Origin: Ichthyophis bannanicus
Lineage: Eukaryota; Chordata; Amphibia; Gymnophiona; Ichthyophiidae
DNA: 64,000 nt
Direction of reading: 5' to 3'
NCBI GenBank assembly: GCA_033557465.1
Contig: CM066031.1
Coordinates: 1,226,461,312-1,226,525,311 of the forward strand
Program-made: the position numbers and the translations under genes
Part shown: positions 54,594-63,365 of the stretch, piece after piece
Numbering within the stretch: the first letter of the stretch is position 1
Layout of the letters: the number at the start of each line of letters is the position of its first letter
The notes under the pieces: generated by a model
Database searches by the model: none
Seen by the model: the letters and a program-made list of their open reading frames with translations, nothing else
What the model was told of the DNA's origin: nothing

Positions 54594-56809
54594 ATGGCAT
54601 CTATGTCGAGGAAGCCTCCCTTCAGCCAGCGTGACATATACCTGCTGACAGAGCTGTTCTGCCTCCGCCAGCAGAGGCTCTTCCCTGGCTCATCCAGGAG
54701 GCAGAACCTGGCAAGGGTCAGGAGGGCCTGGGAGCGCCTGGCCCATAGGTTCAACAGGAGCTCAGACTACCCACATGAGGTAAGTGCATGGGGACAAGTC
54801 CCCCAAATGATGAGACAAAACAAAACACACCCAGTAACGTCAGCACAAATACACAATGCACTGACAGGGAATAGCAGGTGCTGACACATCCTGCGGCTAG
54901 CAAAGTCTGCCACACACCCCTGAAAAAGGCACCCCTGCCCCAAGGGGGTAGCTGCAACCATGGCAGAGCAGCACCACAGATCACAGAGGTATGGTATAGG
55001 GTGCCTTTGCAGGCCAGGGATGTCCCCCATCCACAAGACACCCCAGTCCCACCTCTCAGGCCAACAGGAAAGGAAGGGGGTCTGCACCATGTCTCCTTTA
55101 ACCAACACATTTGCAAAATGCATCCTCTGATGCTGCAAGCCCCAAATGAGGGCATCTCTCCCCCACCCTGCCCACTGTCTGCTGGTGCCTTCTGTGATCA
55201 CAAAACACAAACCCCAGCTCCAAGCAGATATAGGCCCCACATGAGGGCAACTCCCCTCCACCCTGCCCACTGTCTGCTGGTGCACTGTGTGATTAAACAA
55301 TACAAACCCCAGCTCCAAGCAGATGTAGGCCCCAAATGAGGGAATCCCCCCTCCACCCTGCCCACTGTCTGCTGGTGCCTTCTGTGAGCACAAAACACAA
55401 ACCCCAGCTCCAAGCAGATGTAGGCCCCTAAAGGGGTCCCCAGCACCGACCCTGTTCCCTGGGAAACAGGCCCTGTATGGGATCACAAAGGAAAAACCAC
55501 AGCCTAAGGGCATCCTAGTGAGGACTGTAGGTGACAACCTCCCACCCAAAATGTGGCTGATTGGCACATGCAGATGTGTGTAGGTGGCACACACAGCTGT
55601 GATGTGTTATGTACGTGGGCCGCACATACAGTGCACATGGTGCACCGACCAGGGTGATGTGTGTGTGGCCCACACATGGGGCTGTCACACGTTAACGCAA
55701 GGGGGCATGAGCGCCCACCCAATAGGGGCAGGCGCTTGTTGTATGCAATGAGAGTGGTTGATGCAGAGGCAGGGACCCACCACGTGTCCCCACGGTAGCT
55801 AAGGGCAATGTTCGTTGTCACCCCTACAGGTGGAGGACCTTCGAAAGAAGGCTCGCGAGCTGAGGGCCCGGTACCCCCCGCTTCATTGCCAGGGTGCAGC
55901 GCGAGAGGATGGCACAGCAGAATGGTGAGTACCGCGACATGGACATGTAGGGGAACGAGTGGTGGAACCACAGGTCCACAGTGACAGGGGAAGAGGATGT
56001 TTCCCCAGGGGATGACATGTGTTATCTCTCCCACAGCTGATGCACGTGCAGCCAACGTGGACGAGGGGCCGGAGGAGCCCCCAGACGTTGCGGCCCGGGA
56101 GGGAGACCAGGAGCAGCACGAGGATGAGGATGGCGGACCAGAGCGGGGAGCCGAGGATGGGAATGAGCACGCATCCCCACGCCATGATGAGGGGGAGGAG
56201 GGGGGTGATGATGGGGGCCAGATGGGAGGGAATGTGGGGGATGCTAGGGAAATGGGGACTGATGGTGTGGAGCCTGGGGAGCAGGATGAGGAGGGGGGGG
56301 GGGATGTGAGTGGAAGGGAAGAGGAATGGGGGGAGGTGGGAGGCAGGGAGAGGGAGGGGGAGGCAGGGGGGGAGGGGGATGGGGTTGTGGGGAGGGTGTT
56401 GGAGGCAGGGGGGAGGGAGGGGATGTCCAGCGGAGGGGGTGGGGCGAGGGCAGTTCCCCAATGGCACGCTCCGCCACAGGGCACTGGGGGCACCAGCCAC
56501 CTGCCCCATGATCAGGGCGCGGCAGGCCCTCTGGACGTGTGCCTGCCACACATGGCCGCAGGCAGGTCTGCTGTCCATGCAGCCACACAGACACGGGGAG
56601 ATGTGTGTCTGTGCGGCTGCATGTGCGGCCTGCGCCTGGCTGCAGCTGTGCGTGCCCAGGCACAAGCCCAGAGGCAGTTCGCCCTAATCCAGGGCCAGGT
56701 GCTGGCAACCCTGTCCATGGTGGCTGACCGTCTGCGGGAGCGGGATGACCGCCCTGGCCATTCCGCAGACGGTCAGCCACCATCCAACAGGGGTCCCCAG
56801 GGTGTGTAA
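54594..56809 (+). CDS. Myb/SANT-like Harbinger accessory protein, three exons, one extra base
   Basis: Exon 1 is 54594-54779 (starts MASMSRKPPFSQRDI), with donor GTAAGT. Exon 2 is 55830-55924, with acceptor CTACAG and donor GTGAGT. Exon 3 is 56037-56809, with acceptor CCACAG. The first two exons encode a Myb/SANT-like domain: FSQRDIYLLTELFCLRQQRL, RRQNLARVRRAWERLAHRFN and VEDLRKKARELRARYP, matching the W...V...VRKKW-type helices of NAIF1/MSANTD and Harbinger Myb-like proteins. Exon 3 gives a long acidic, Gly-rich linker (DEGPEEPPDVAAREGDQEQH onward, to about residue 200) and a C-terminal helix (QAQAQRQFALIQGQVLATLS). Such proteins bind transposon ends and carry the transposase into the nucleus. 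Exon 2 changes frame in a run of six C. Discounting one C joins the frame into exon 3 and gives about 350 residues. The ATG at 54594 is preferred over 54516, which reads through tandem-repeat DNA. Confidence 0.75.
55141..55430. repeat. 95-bp tandem repeat in intron 1
   Basis: CCCAAATGAGGG or CCCACATGAGGG begins three units at 55141, 55236 and 55331, each 95 bp. Shared blocks are CCACCCTGCCCACTGTCTGC and AACCCCAGCTCCAAGCAGAT. Long minus-strand frames through it are repeat artefacts. Confidence 0.93.
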
Positions 56810-57437
56810 TGTGTGGGGACACATGGCACACCCACCCTGTGACGCACCGTGCCATTGAATGTCCACCACATTGGCCACAGGGATGGGAGCGGACACTGCA
56901 ATTTGCAGTGGCATGCGTGTTTGGCCATGCCGGCCATCAACTGACAGCATGGGCCATGTCAGCCGGATGTCACGTGTCTGTGTAACTGTAAATAATGTAA
57001 ATATGTTTTAAAAAAGAGTTATAAATGTTGGTTGAAACATATGTACCTGTTGGTCAGATGTCCCTCATTGCCTGATGACAGTGGTGTGCGAGTGATGGGT
57101 GTGGCAGTGGGCACTACTGGGGCCAAGGGTGGACGTCGAACAGGTAAGGTATGTGGCGTGGGCACCCCCCACAGACATGTCACAGCTACGTTGCTGTGTG
57201 GGTGGCCCACCAAGAGGGGTGGGGAGTGGCGTGCCTGACTGACGTGCAACAGCATGTGTGTTGGTAGGTGCGGGGCAGACAGCACAGAGTGACAATGGGA
57301 CATATGGCGGGGGGAAGTGGATGGCCTGTGTATCCTATCCAGCCGTGTCCCATATTGGTGGCCTGTGGTGGCAAGGGAAGGGCGGCTGAGGTGTGTATGT
57401 ACTGGTGGGGTTAGGGGGGAAACACAGAGGGTGCACC

Positions 57438-57890
57438 CAGGGCCGGCCCGTCCATTGAGCAGGAATGTGTTTTGCACAGGGCCCAGCGTTTCGGGGGGCC
57501 CCGCGCAAAGAACATTCTTCCCTTTCGTAATTGGTAGAAATAATATAAAAGTGGCCGCTGCTGCCGCGGCGCCGGTATGGTGTGTCCCGCGGGGCTCCCT
57601 CTGCCCGGCGGGACTCTCCCGGCGCGGCTCAGCCCCTCTCTGCCGGCTTGCAGATACGCGAAGGGAGAGAGTCTCCCTTGCGTCTGTTAAGCCCGCAGGG
57701 GCAGATGGAAGATTTCCCATCAGCACCTGCGGGCTTAACAGAGACGCGAGGGTGACTCTCTCTCCCTTCGCGTATCTGCAAGCCGGCAGAGAGGGGCTGA
57801 GCCGCGCCGGAGAGTCCCGCCGGGCAGAGGGAGCCCCGCGGGACACTCCATGCCGCCACCGTGGCAGTGGCAAGCGTTATTTGGTTTTTA
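57438..57890. mobile_element. hAT-like element with a large CpG-rich palindrome
   Basis: CAGGGCCGGCCCGTCCATTG at 57438 is the same TIR type as in the element at 3902-4310. An inverted repeat follows, with arms about 57551-57706 and 57724-57870 (for example CTCAGCCCCTCTCTGCCGGC inverted to GCCGGCAGAGAGGGGCTGAG). The right TIR is not found and may be lost in the minisatellite beyond. A 284-codon minus-strand frame through it is not a gene. Confidence 0.6.
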
Positions 57891-57899
57891 AATTGCCAT

Positions 57900-58435
57900 C
57901 AGCCGAGGGGGGGGGGGCCGGTAGGACTGGCAAAGGGCTAGGGAGGGAGGGGGGTTGAGACTGGCAATTGGCGAGGGGGGGAGGGAGGGAGGGAGGGAGG
58001 TTAGGACTGGCAATGAGGGAGGGAGGGAGGGGGGTTAAGACAGGCAATGGGCTGGGGGGGGTTAAGACTGGCAGTGGGCTGATGGTGGGGTAGGACTGAT
58101 AATGGGTTATAGGGGGGCTAGGACAGAAAATGGGCTGATGGGGAGGGGTTGGGACCTGAGGTGGGCTGATGTGGTCAGGACTGGTAATGGGTTATAGGGG
58201 GGGCTTCAACTGAAAATGGGGTGATGGGGGTTAAGACTGGGAGGTGATTGACGGGGGGCTAGGACTGGTAATGGGTTGGGGGGTTGCTAGGACTGGAAAT
58301 GGGCTGATGGAACAGCTAGGATAGGACTGGTAATGGGCTGAGTGGAGGGGAGCTATGCCTTGACATGGGCTGATGGTGGGGCTAGGAAATGACTAGAAAT
58401 GGGCTGATGGGGGGGGGGGCTAGGATTGACAATGA
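57900..58435. repeat. G-rich minisatellite
   Basis: Irregular units of GGGGCTAGGACTGGTAATGG followed by GCTGATGGGG recur about a dozen times with a variable 30-45 bp period. G-runs of six to ten are frequent on this strand. Confidence 0.8.
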
Positions 58436-58480
58436 GCTGTGGCACCAGTAGTCATGGGTTCAGACCCACAATGGACTCCT
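58436..58480 (+). repeat. tRNA-like module C4, truncated
   Basis: AGCTGTGGCACCAGTAGTCA then TGGGTTCAGACCCACAATGG. The B-box half is kept and the anticodon region is deleted. It corresponds to A4/B3. Confidence 0.45.
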
Positions 58481-58892
58481 TTTATAGGGGTGTCTGCCGC
58501 ATTATATCTTTTACATACGCAGGACTACTACCAGCGACAGCCTCTCAAGCGTGATATTACCGTAATGAGCGTCATAGGGTGCGCCATGTGTCACCTTATC
58601 TGGCTCCCTTTATGTTCCCTTATGGACTGCTCTATGGGGGACATTTTGATGTGCCTCTGTGGACACTCCACTTTATAGTGTGGCCTATGTTGTGCGTTAT
58701 GGAGTGCCTTCTGCAGCAACTTTGTGGACACCACTGTGTGGGTGTGTTTGCTAGCAACCTTGCAGCACATACATGAAAAATAATATAGGGCCCCTCACTC
58801 ACTATCTGATGTGTGGGTGTGTTTGCTTGCACCCCTCCAAAAGGAAACAAATAAATGCCCCTTCCCTCACTGTATCATATACAGGTTACTAT

Positions 58893-58975
58893 ATAGAAAC
58901 ATAGAAACATAGAAACATGATGACAGAAAAAGACCACAAGGCCCATCTAGTCTGTCCTTCCATAACAACAACTAC
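58893..58975 (-). repeat. CR1-like 3' tail in copy C
   Basis: Three copies of AGAAACAT followed by GACAGAAAAAGACCACAAGG and CCCATCTAGTCTGTCC are the inverse of the 3' UTR at 42907-42985. It is a strongly 5'-truncated insertion. Confidence 0.85.
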
Positions 58976-59001
58976 AACAGTCCAGCCAGCCTTCTGCATC
59001 T

Positions 59002-59074
59002 GGCACCCTGGGGACTCGAACCCATGCTGCCCGTATCAGCAGTCACTGCAGTAACCATTATGCTACAGCTCTGT
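59002..59074 (-). repeat. tRNA-like module C8
   Basis: The minus strand has TAGCATAATGGTTACTGCAG (A box) and ATGGGTTCGAGTCCCCAGG (perfect B box). It is very similar to C7 in its 3' half and lies about 200 bp inside the right end of copy C. Confidence 0.62.
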
Positions 59075-59271
59075 ATGGGTCAGGTATGTCTACGAGGCTT
59101 CTTATGCTTAACGCGCGGTGACTCCTCTAACGCGCCACGTAGCGCTCGTTAGTTCTGTACCGCGCGTTAGATCTTCTGTTGTCCCGCCCATCTCCTTATT
59201 TGGGGGTTTGTCTTCTTAACGCGAATACTAACGCGAACTGCACTAACGCGATTTAGTAAACATCCCCCTTA

Positions 59272-59378
59272 ATGTAGATTTAGTTTGTTATTCCTCTTTT
59301 TTTTTCTATTTATTGTGAACCTCATTGCTTAGCTTGGGATTCTGCGGTATAGAAGCATTATTGGTATTGGCATTGGTA
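59272..59378 (+). pseudogene. LINE X 3' UTR tail
   Basis: TTGTGAACCTCATTGCTTAG followed by GGATTCTGCGGTATAGAAGC is an L2-type 3' end. It is separated from the LINE X RT segment only by copy C and its TTA duplication. Confidence 0.7.
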
Positions 59379-59599
59379 AGAAAGTCATAGACAAAGTGGG
59401 AAATGATGATCAGGTAGACGAGAAGGAAGGTGATTTAGAAGAAGAGGGTGGAGGGGAGGGAGGAGAGGGGGAGACAGAGGGGAAGGAAGAGAGGAAGTTT
59501 TGTTGAACAGGAAAATAGTGTGGGCAGTTGGGGATGGGGAAGCAGGAGGGGTGAAGGAAGCAGAAGTGGGGGCTAAGGAGTCAAAGAGATGGAAAATTT
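59379..59599. other. Purine-rich stretch
   Basis: A GGAGG/GAAGG-rich segment upstream of LINE Y. It might belong to that element's 5' region (it could encode a Glu/Gly/Lys-rich stretch), but this is not certain. Confidence 0.4.
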
Positions 59600-60611
59600 G
59601 GCGAGGTTTGTTAGTGGAGGAAGAAATATAGCTTTTGAATATAATAGGAATGGGCAGAGTGGAATGAGTTCTCTTGCTGAGACCTGGCTCCTCCCTGATG
59701 ACACAGCTTCAGTTGTTGCCCTCTGTCACAGCAGCTACCAATTCTCCCACATGCCTCATCTCACTGGCCGTGGTGGTACTGTTGGGTTTCTACTGTCTCT
59801 CTCCTGCCAATTTCAACTCCTCCTTCTACCTCAGTCTCACTCCTTTTCCTCCTTTGAAGCCTACATCGTACGCCTTTTTAATCTCGTTATCTCCCTTGAT
59901 AGCTGTTATTTATAGACCCCCTGACAAGTCCACCTCTACCTTTCTCACTGACTGTGACTCATAACTTTCCTTATTTCTGGATTCATCTTCCCCCTCCCTT
60001 ATTCTCAGTGACTTTAATATTCATGTTGATAACCCTTCTGACCCCTATGCTTCCAAACTCCTTTCCCTTACCTCCTCTTTTAACTTTCAGCTTTGGTCTA
60101 CTGCCCCCACTCATCAGCATGGTCACTGCCTTGACTTTGTTTTCTTCTGTAATTGTTTACCCTCTGATTTCCGTACCTCATTTCTTCCCTTATCTGACCA
60201 TCCTCTGCTAAGCTTCACTCTTCATCACTCCCTGCCTCAATCTCGCCCAGTTTTCTCCTATTTTTTAAGAATCTTCATGCTATCGATCCATTATCACTCT
60301 CCACTATTGTCTCATCACCTCTTTCCTCCACCTTGTCTTCTAAGTTTATTGATAAGGCTGTAGTTTCCTATAATACTGCTCTCTCCTCTGCTCTGGATGC
60401 TCTTGCTCCACCCATGTCACGTCCTGTGAGGCGCACTATACCTCAGCCCTGGCTGTCTTCAACTACCTGTTATTTGCATTCCTATGCCCTCTCAGCTGAG
60501 CGCATTTGGCTCAGGTCCCTCACCCTGTCTGACTTTCTTCACTTCAAATTCATGCTTGCCTCCTTTCAGTTAGCCTTAGCACATGCCAAACAAACTAATA
60601 TATCCATCTGA
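59600..60611 (+). pseudogene. LINE Y (L2-like), endonuclease part
   Basis: The plus-strand frames give MSSLAETWLLPDDTASVVAL, CHSSYQFSHMPHLTGRGGTV, VIYRPPDKST, LILSDFNIHVDNPSDPYASK, HQHGHCLDFVFFCNC and LPLSDHPLLSFTLHHSLP. These are an L2-type endonuclease with the TETW, DFN and SDH blocks recognisable (AETW and SDFN variants). Then 60333-60611 reads MSSKFIDKAVVSYNTALSSA and RTIPQPWLSSTTCYLHSYAL, the start of the linker. At least two frame changes occur. The RT N-terminal half is missing, and the C-terminal part is found at 62600-63365. Confidence 0.78.
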
Positions 60612-61204
60612 CTACCTCTCTTGCCTCTGACCCCTCTGCCTCGTAGTGGGGGGGAGGGGGGAGGGGCCGCTTTCTCAAAACTCCAATCAGGGACTGAACC
60701 AAACCAAAAAGCTGATTAGATTATATGGAGAAAATGCAAGATGTTTGCACACCAAGGAACTAAAAGAGAGCGAGAACCGCAGCACACTTTATAAAAGTAA
60801 ATTATAACTCATTTTTATTTTGCTATTATAAACAGATTTATGGTTCTTGCTTTTTCTTTTTGAACATATATTTTGCATCCATAGAACCCCCTTCAACAGT
60901 GGGTGCAGAGCAGAACCAGAACATTCACCAACAAGATTCAGTATCTTAAAAGAAAATCGAATTCTGATCATCTCACTAACAACAACAACATTCTCCAGTA
61001 CCAGGCATATTGCGAACTAATAGAAAGCCATACAGCAAAGTCACTGAGTATCTATAGAGCAATAAGGAGCCCATCCAAAAAAAAGCATCACTGTAAATAC
61101 TACAGTGGGCCCTGGAACATCCAAACACCTATTTGAAAAGCTGAACAATTCAGATTCCTACAGTACAAATCCCCAGAACACACAAACAAAAGCAGGCAAA
61201 TCAT
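60612..61204. other. Unassigned stretch
   Basis: Contains a G-rich run near 60646-60663 and AT-rich sequence. A GAGAACCGCAGCACACTTTA segment may be related to the fold-back at 20036-20142. No gene is seen. Confidence 0.4.
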
Positions 61205-61330
61205 AAGATCATAAGATATGCCATACTGGGTCAGACCAAGGTCCATCAAGCCCAGTATCCTGTTTCCAACAGTGGCCAATCTAGGTCATAAGTACCTAGC
61301 AGTTTCCTCAAAAGACACAGGTTCCTTGGA
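61205..61330 (-). repeat. CR1 3' UTR fragment
   Basis: CATAAGATATGCCATACTGG, GTCAGACCAAGGTCCATCAA, then GCCCAGTATCCTGTTTCCAA is the inverse of the 3' UTR of the CR1 element ending at 41573. Confidence 0.88.
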
Positions 61331-61614
61331 AGAAAAGAGCTTTTTTAAGGTACGCCCTATATGTGTTTCGGCCAATCTGGCCTTCCTCAGGGACTGTGAT
61401 CATTAAAAACATAAAGATACATAAATAAATAATCATAATAAACAAAACAATTCTCGTAAAGTCAGACAAAGGTAAGCTGATAATAAATATATACATACAA
61501 AAGTAAAAAGATAAAAGGATAAGAATGCATAAAAGATAATGATAATCAAAATAATTATGTACAAATTAAAAACAAACAATAAAACATTAGGAGATAAAAA
61601 CTAAGATTAATATA
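61331..61614. other. Unassigned AT-rich stretch
   Basis: CTATATGTGTTTCGGCCAAT and CTTCCTCAGGGACTGTGATC are followed by A-rich sequence. No coding feature is seen. Confidence 0.4.
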
Positions 61615-62120
61615 GTAACATATTAACATAATAAATGACGGCAGATAAAGACCAGTATGGTCCATCTAGTCTGCCCAGTACGATGCCAAGAGGAGGTACA
61701 CCTGCTGCTCCGTGCAGGCCCCCCCTCCCCATGTCTTTATCCAGGGGTGATCCCGCCACTCCATGTAGGATACCCCTATATGTTAAGGAATTACAGTAGA
61801 TGGTTCAGATTATTTTGATATTTTCTTGTTGCTGTAAAGGGATCCACTGTGTCTATCCCATGCCCTTTTGAACTCCGTCACTGTATTTGCCCCCACCACT
61901 TCCATCAGGAGCGCATTCCAAGCATCCACTACCCTTTCAGTGAAAAAGTATTTCCTGACGTTGCCTTTCAATTTACCACCTTGTAGCTTCATTTTATGCC
62001 CTCTAGTTTTGCAGCTTCTCCATCTTTGGAAGAGGTTTGTTTGTTCATTATTTCTCTTTAAGTATTTAAAGGTCTGAATCATATCTTCCCTGTCCCTCCT
62101 CTCCTCCAAACAAGCCCCAA
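61615..62120 (-). pseudogene. CR1-like LINE C-terminal fragment (divergent subfamily)
   Basis: The minus strand 62109-61810 reads MEERRDREDMIQTFKYLKRN, CKTRGHKMKLQGGKLKGNVR and KYFFTERVVDAWNALLMEVV. The 3' UTR has CCATACTGGTCTTTATCTGC and a TTAATATGTTACTAT end. It is a 5'-truncated copy, a different subfamily from 22742-23140, and the likely source family of the tail at 2500-2630. Confidence 0.85.
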
Positions 62121-62599
62121 AGTCTTCTAAGCACTGGTTTTATTCCTGGAAACAGCATAGAAGCTGGTATTTGAACTGTGGGAGGTAAATGACACAGACA
62201 CAAAATTTACAAGGGGGAACTTAAAACAATGATAAAATCAAAAGCATATTTGATGAGAGAGCTACTATGCATCAATCTTTGATTGGTACAGATTGCATAG
62301 TGAGTAGTGCCGAACTGAAAAAATCTAAACACTTGCAATCAGATTGATGATTGTTTTGCATAGATCTGTTTAAGTTTAAGCATTTAGTGGTATGCTCTAG
62401 GGGAGAGTCGAGAAAGTTAAATTCAATTAAATGGAATTGAATTTTAAGAAATAAAATGATGTAAATGGGAGAACGTTTTTCCGGCTATTGATGTGGTGGG
62501 AGTGAATAGGTGCTAGATATAGTATATGCACCAGTTTTAAACTCCATGTACTCTGAAGCCTTTTTCTCCTCTTATTTGAAGCTGTATTTAATGCTGCAC
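62121..62599. other. Unassigned AT-rich stretch
   Basis: No gene or repeat recognised. Confidence 0.5.
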
Positions 62600-63365
62600 C
62601 TGTGATGATTTTTTTTTTTTTGCATTTAGTGGAGTGATTTTTTAGACTTGAGAGTTTCTGATATCGCTGCCTGGATGTCTCACTGCCATTTGAAATTGAA
62701 CATAGCCAAAAACAAACTTCTTATTTTTCACCTTAAACCCTCCTCCACCCCCCCCCCCCCTTTCCTCCTTTTCCTGTCTCTGTAGGTATCACTCTTAAAC
62801 TTCCTGTTTCTTCAGCCTGCACCTTGGGGTCATCTTTGACTCCTCCCTCTCCTTCTCCACACACATTCAACTGATTGCTAAAACCTGCTGTTTCTTTCTC
62901 TATAACATTATCAAAATTTGCCCCTTCCTTTTTGAACACGCTTCTAAAACACTTATCCACTCTTTAGTCACCCTCCGTCTAGACTATTGCAACCTCCTCC
63001 TTGCTGGTCTCCCTCTGAGTCATCTCTCTCCCCTTAAATCTACTCAAAACTTTGCTGTGTGACTAATCTTTTGCCAGCCTTAGTATACTCATATAACCCC
63101 TCTTCTTAAATTACTTCATTGGTCTCCCATTCGTTTCCGTATCCAATTCAGACTTCTCCTTCTGACCTATAAATGCATTCATTCTACTGCTTCTCACTAC
63201 CTTTCCTTTCTCCTCTCTCCCTACACCCCTCCTTGTGAACTCAGCTCTTCTACTGACTTGCTTCTCTCTATGCCATTTTCCTCCACTGCCAACTCTAAAT
63301 TTCGATCCTTTCACCTTGCTGCTCCTTATGCCTGGAACAAACTACCTGAATCTGTATTCTGCTTG
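62600..63365 (+). pseudogene. LINE Y (L2-like), RT C-terminal part
   Basis: In plus-strand frames: WMSHCHLKLNIAKNKLLIFH, TLGVIFDSSLSFSTHIQLIA, HSLVTLRLDYCNLLLAGLPL, ITPLLKLLHWSPIRFRIQFR, LLLTYKCIHSTASHYLSFLL and FRSFHLAAPYAWNKLPESVF. This matches the order of the post-palm region of L2-type proteins. A C run at 62746-62760 and two stops after QNFAV break it. It probably belongs to the same element as the endonuclease at 59600-60611, with the intervening RT lost or replaced. Confidence 0.75.

Larger units (their letters stand above)
45901..59268 (+). mobile_element. PIF/Harbinger-like element, copy C (13.4 kb, carries Myb-like gene)
   Basis: The ends are GGGGTATGTTTACTAAA and the inverse of GGGGGATGTTTACTAAA. 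The perfect 3-bp duplication TTA is at 45898-45900 and 59269-59271. Subterminal sequence is dense in TAACGCG/CGCGTTA motifs in both orientations, where copies A and B have TGTGCG instead. The left half (45901-54060) is colinear with the right part of copy A in inverted orientation. 54070-58430 is unique to C and holds the Myb-like gene. 58436-59268 matches the left part of A. An L1 of 5.4 kb is inserted in the hairpin, leaving about 7.9 kb of native element. I find no DDE transposase frame (no HARBI1-like motifs), so C is at most half of a two-protein Harbinger system. Confidence 0.75.

Noticed and set aside
55504..56855. Minus-strand frames of 203-329 codons opposite the Myb-like gene
   Set aside because: Pro/Ser-rich antisense of the GAG/GGG-rich acidic exon. 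Splice sites and domain support the plus strand.
57019..57873. 284-codon minus-strand frame
   Set aside because: It reads across a perfect palindrome and a hAT-like end. There is no protein-like composition or domain.
51988..59268. A DDE (HARBI1-like) transposase in copy C
   Set aside because: I looked for GDSGY-, D-x-THV- and E-x2-FG-type motifs in the frames of all three copies and found none.
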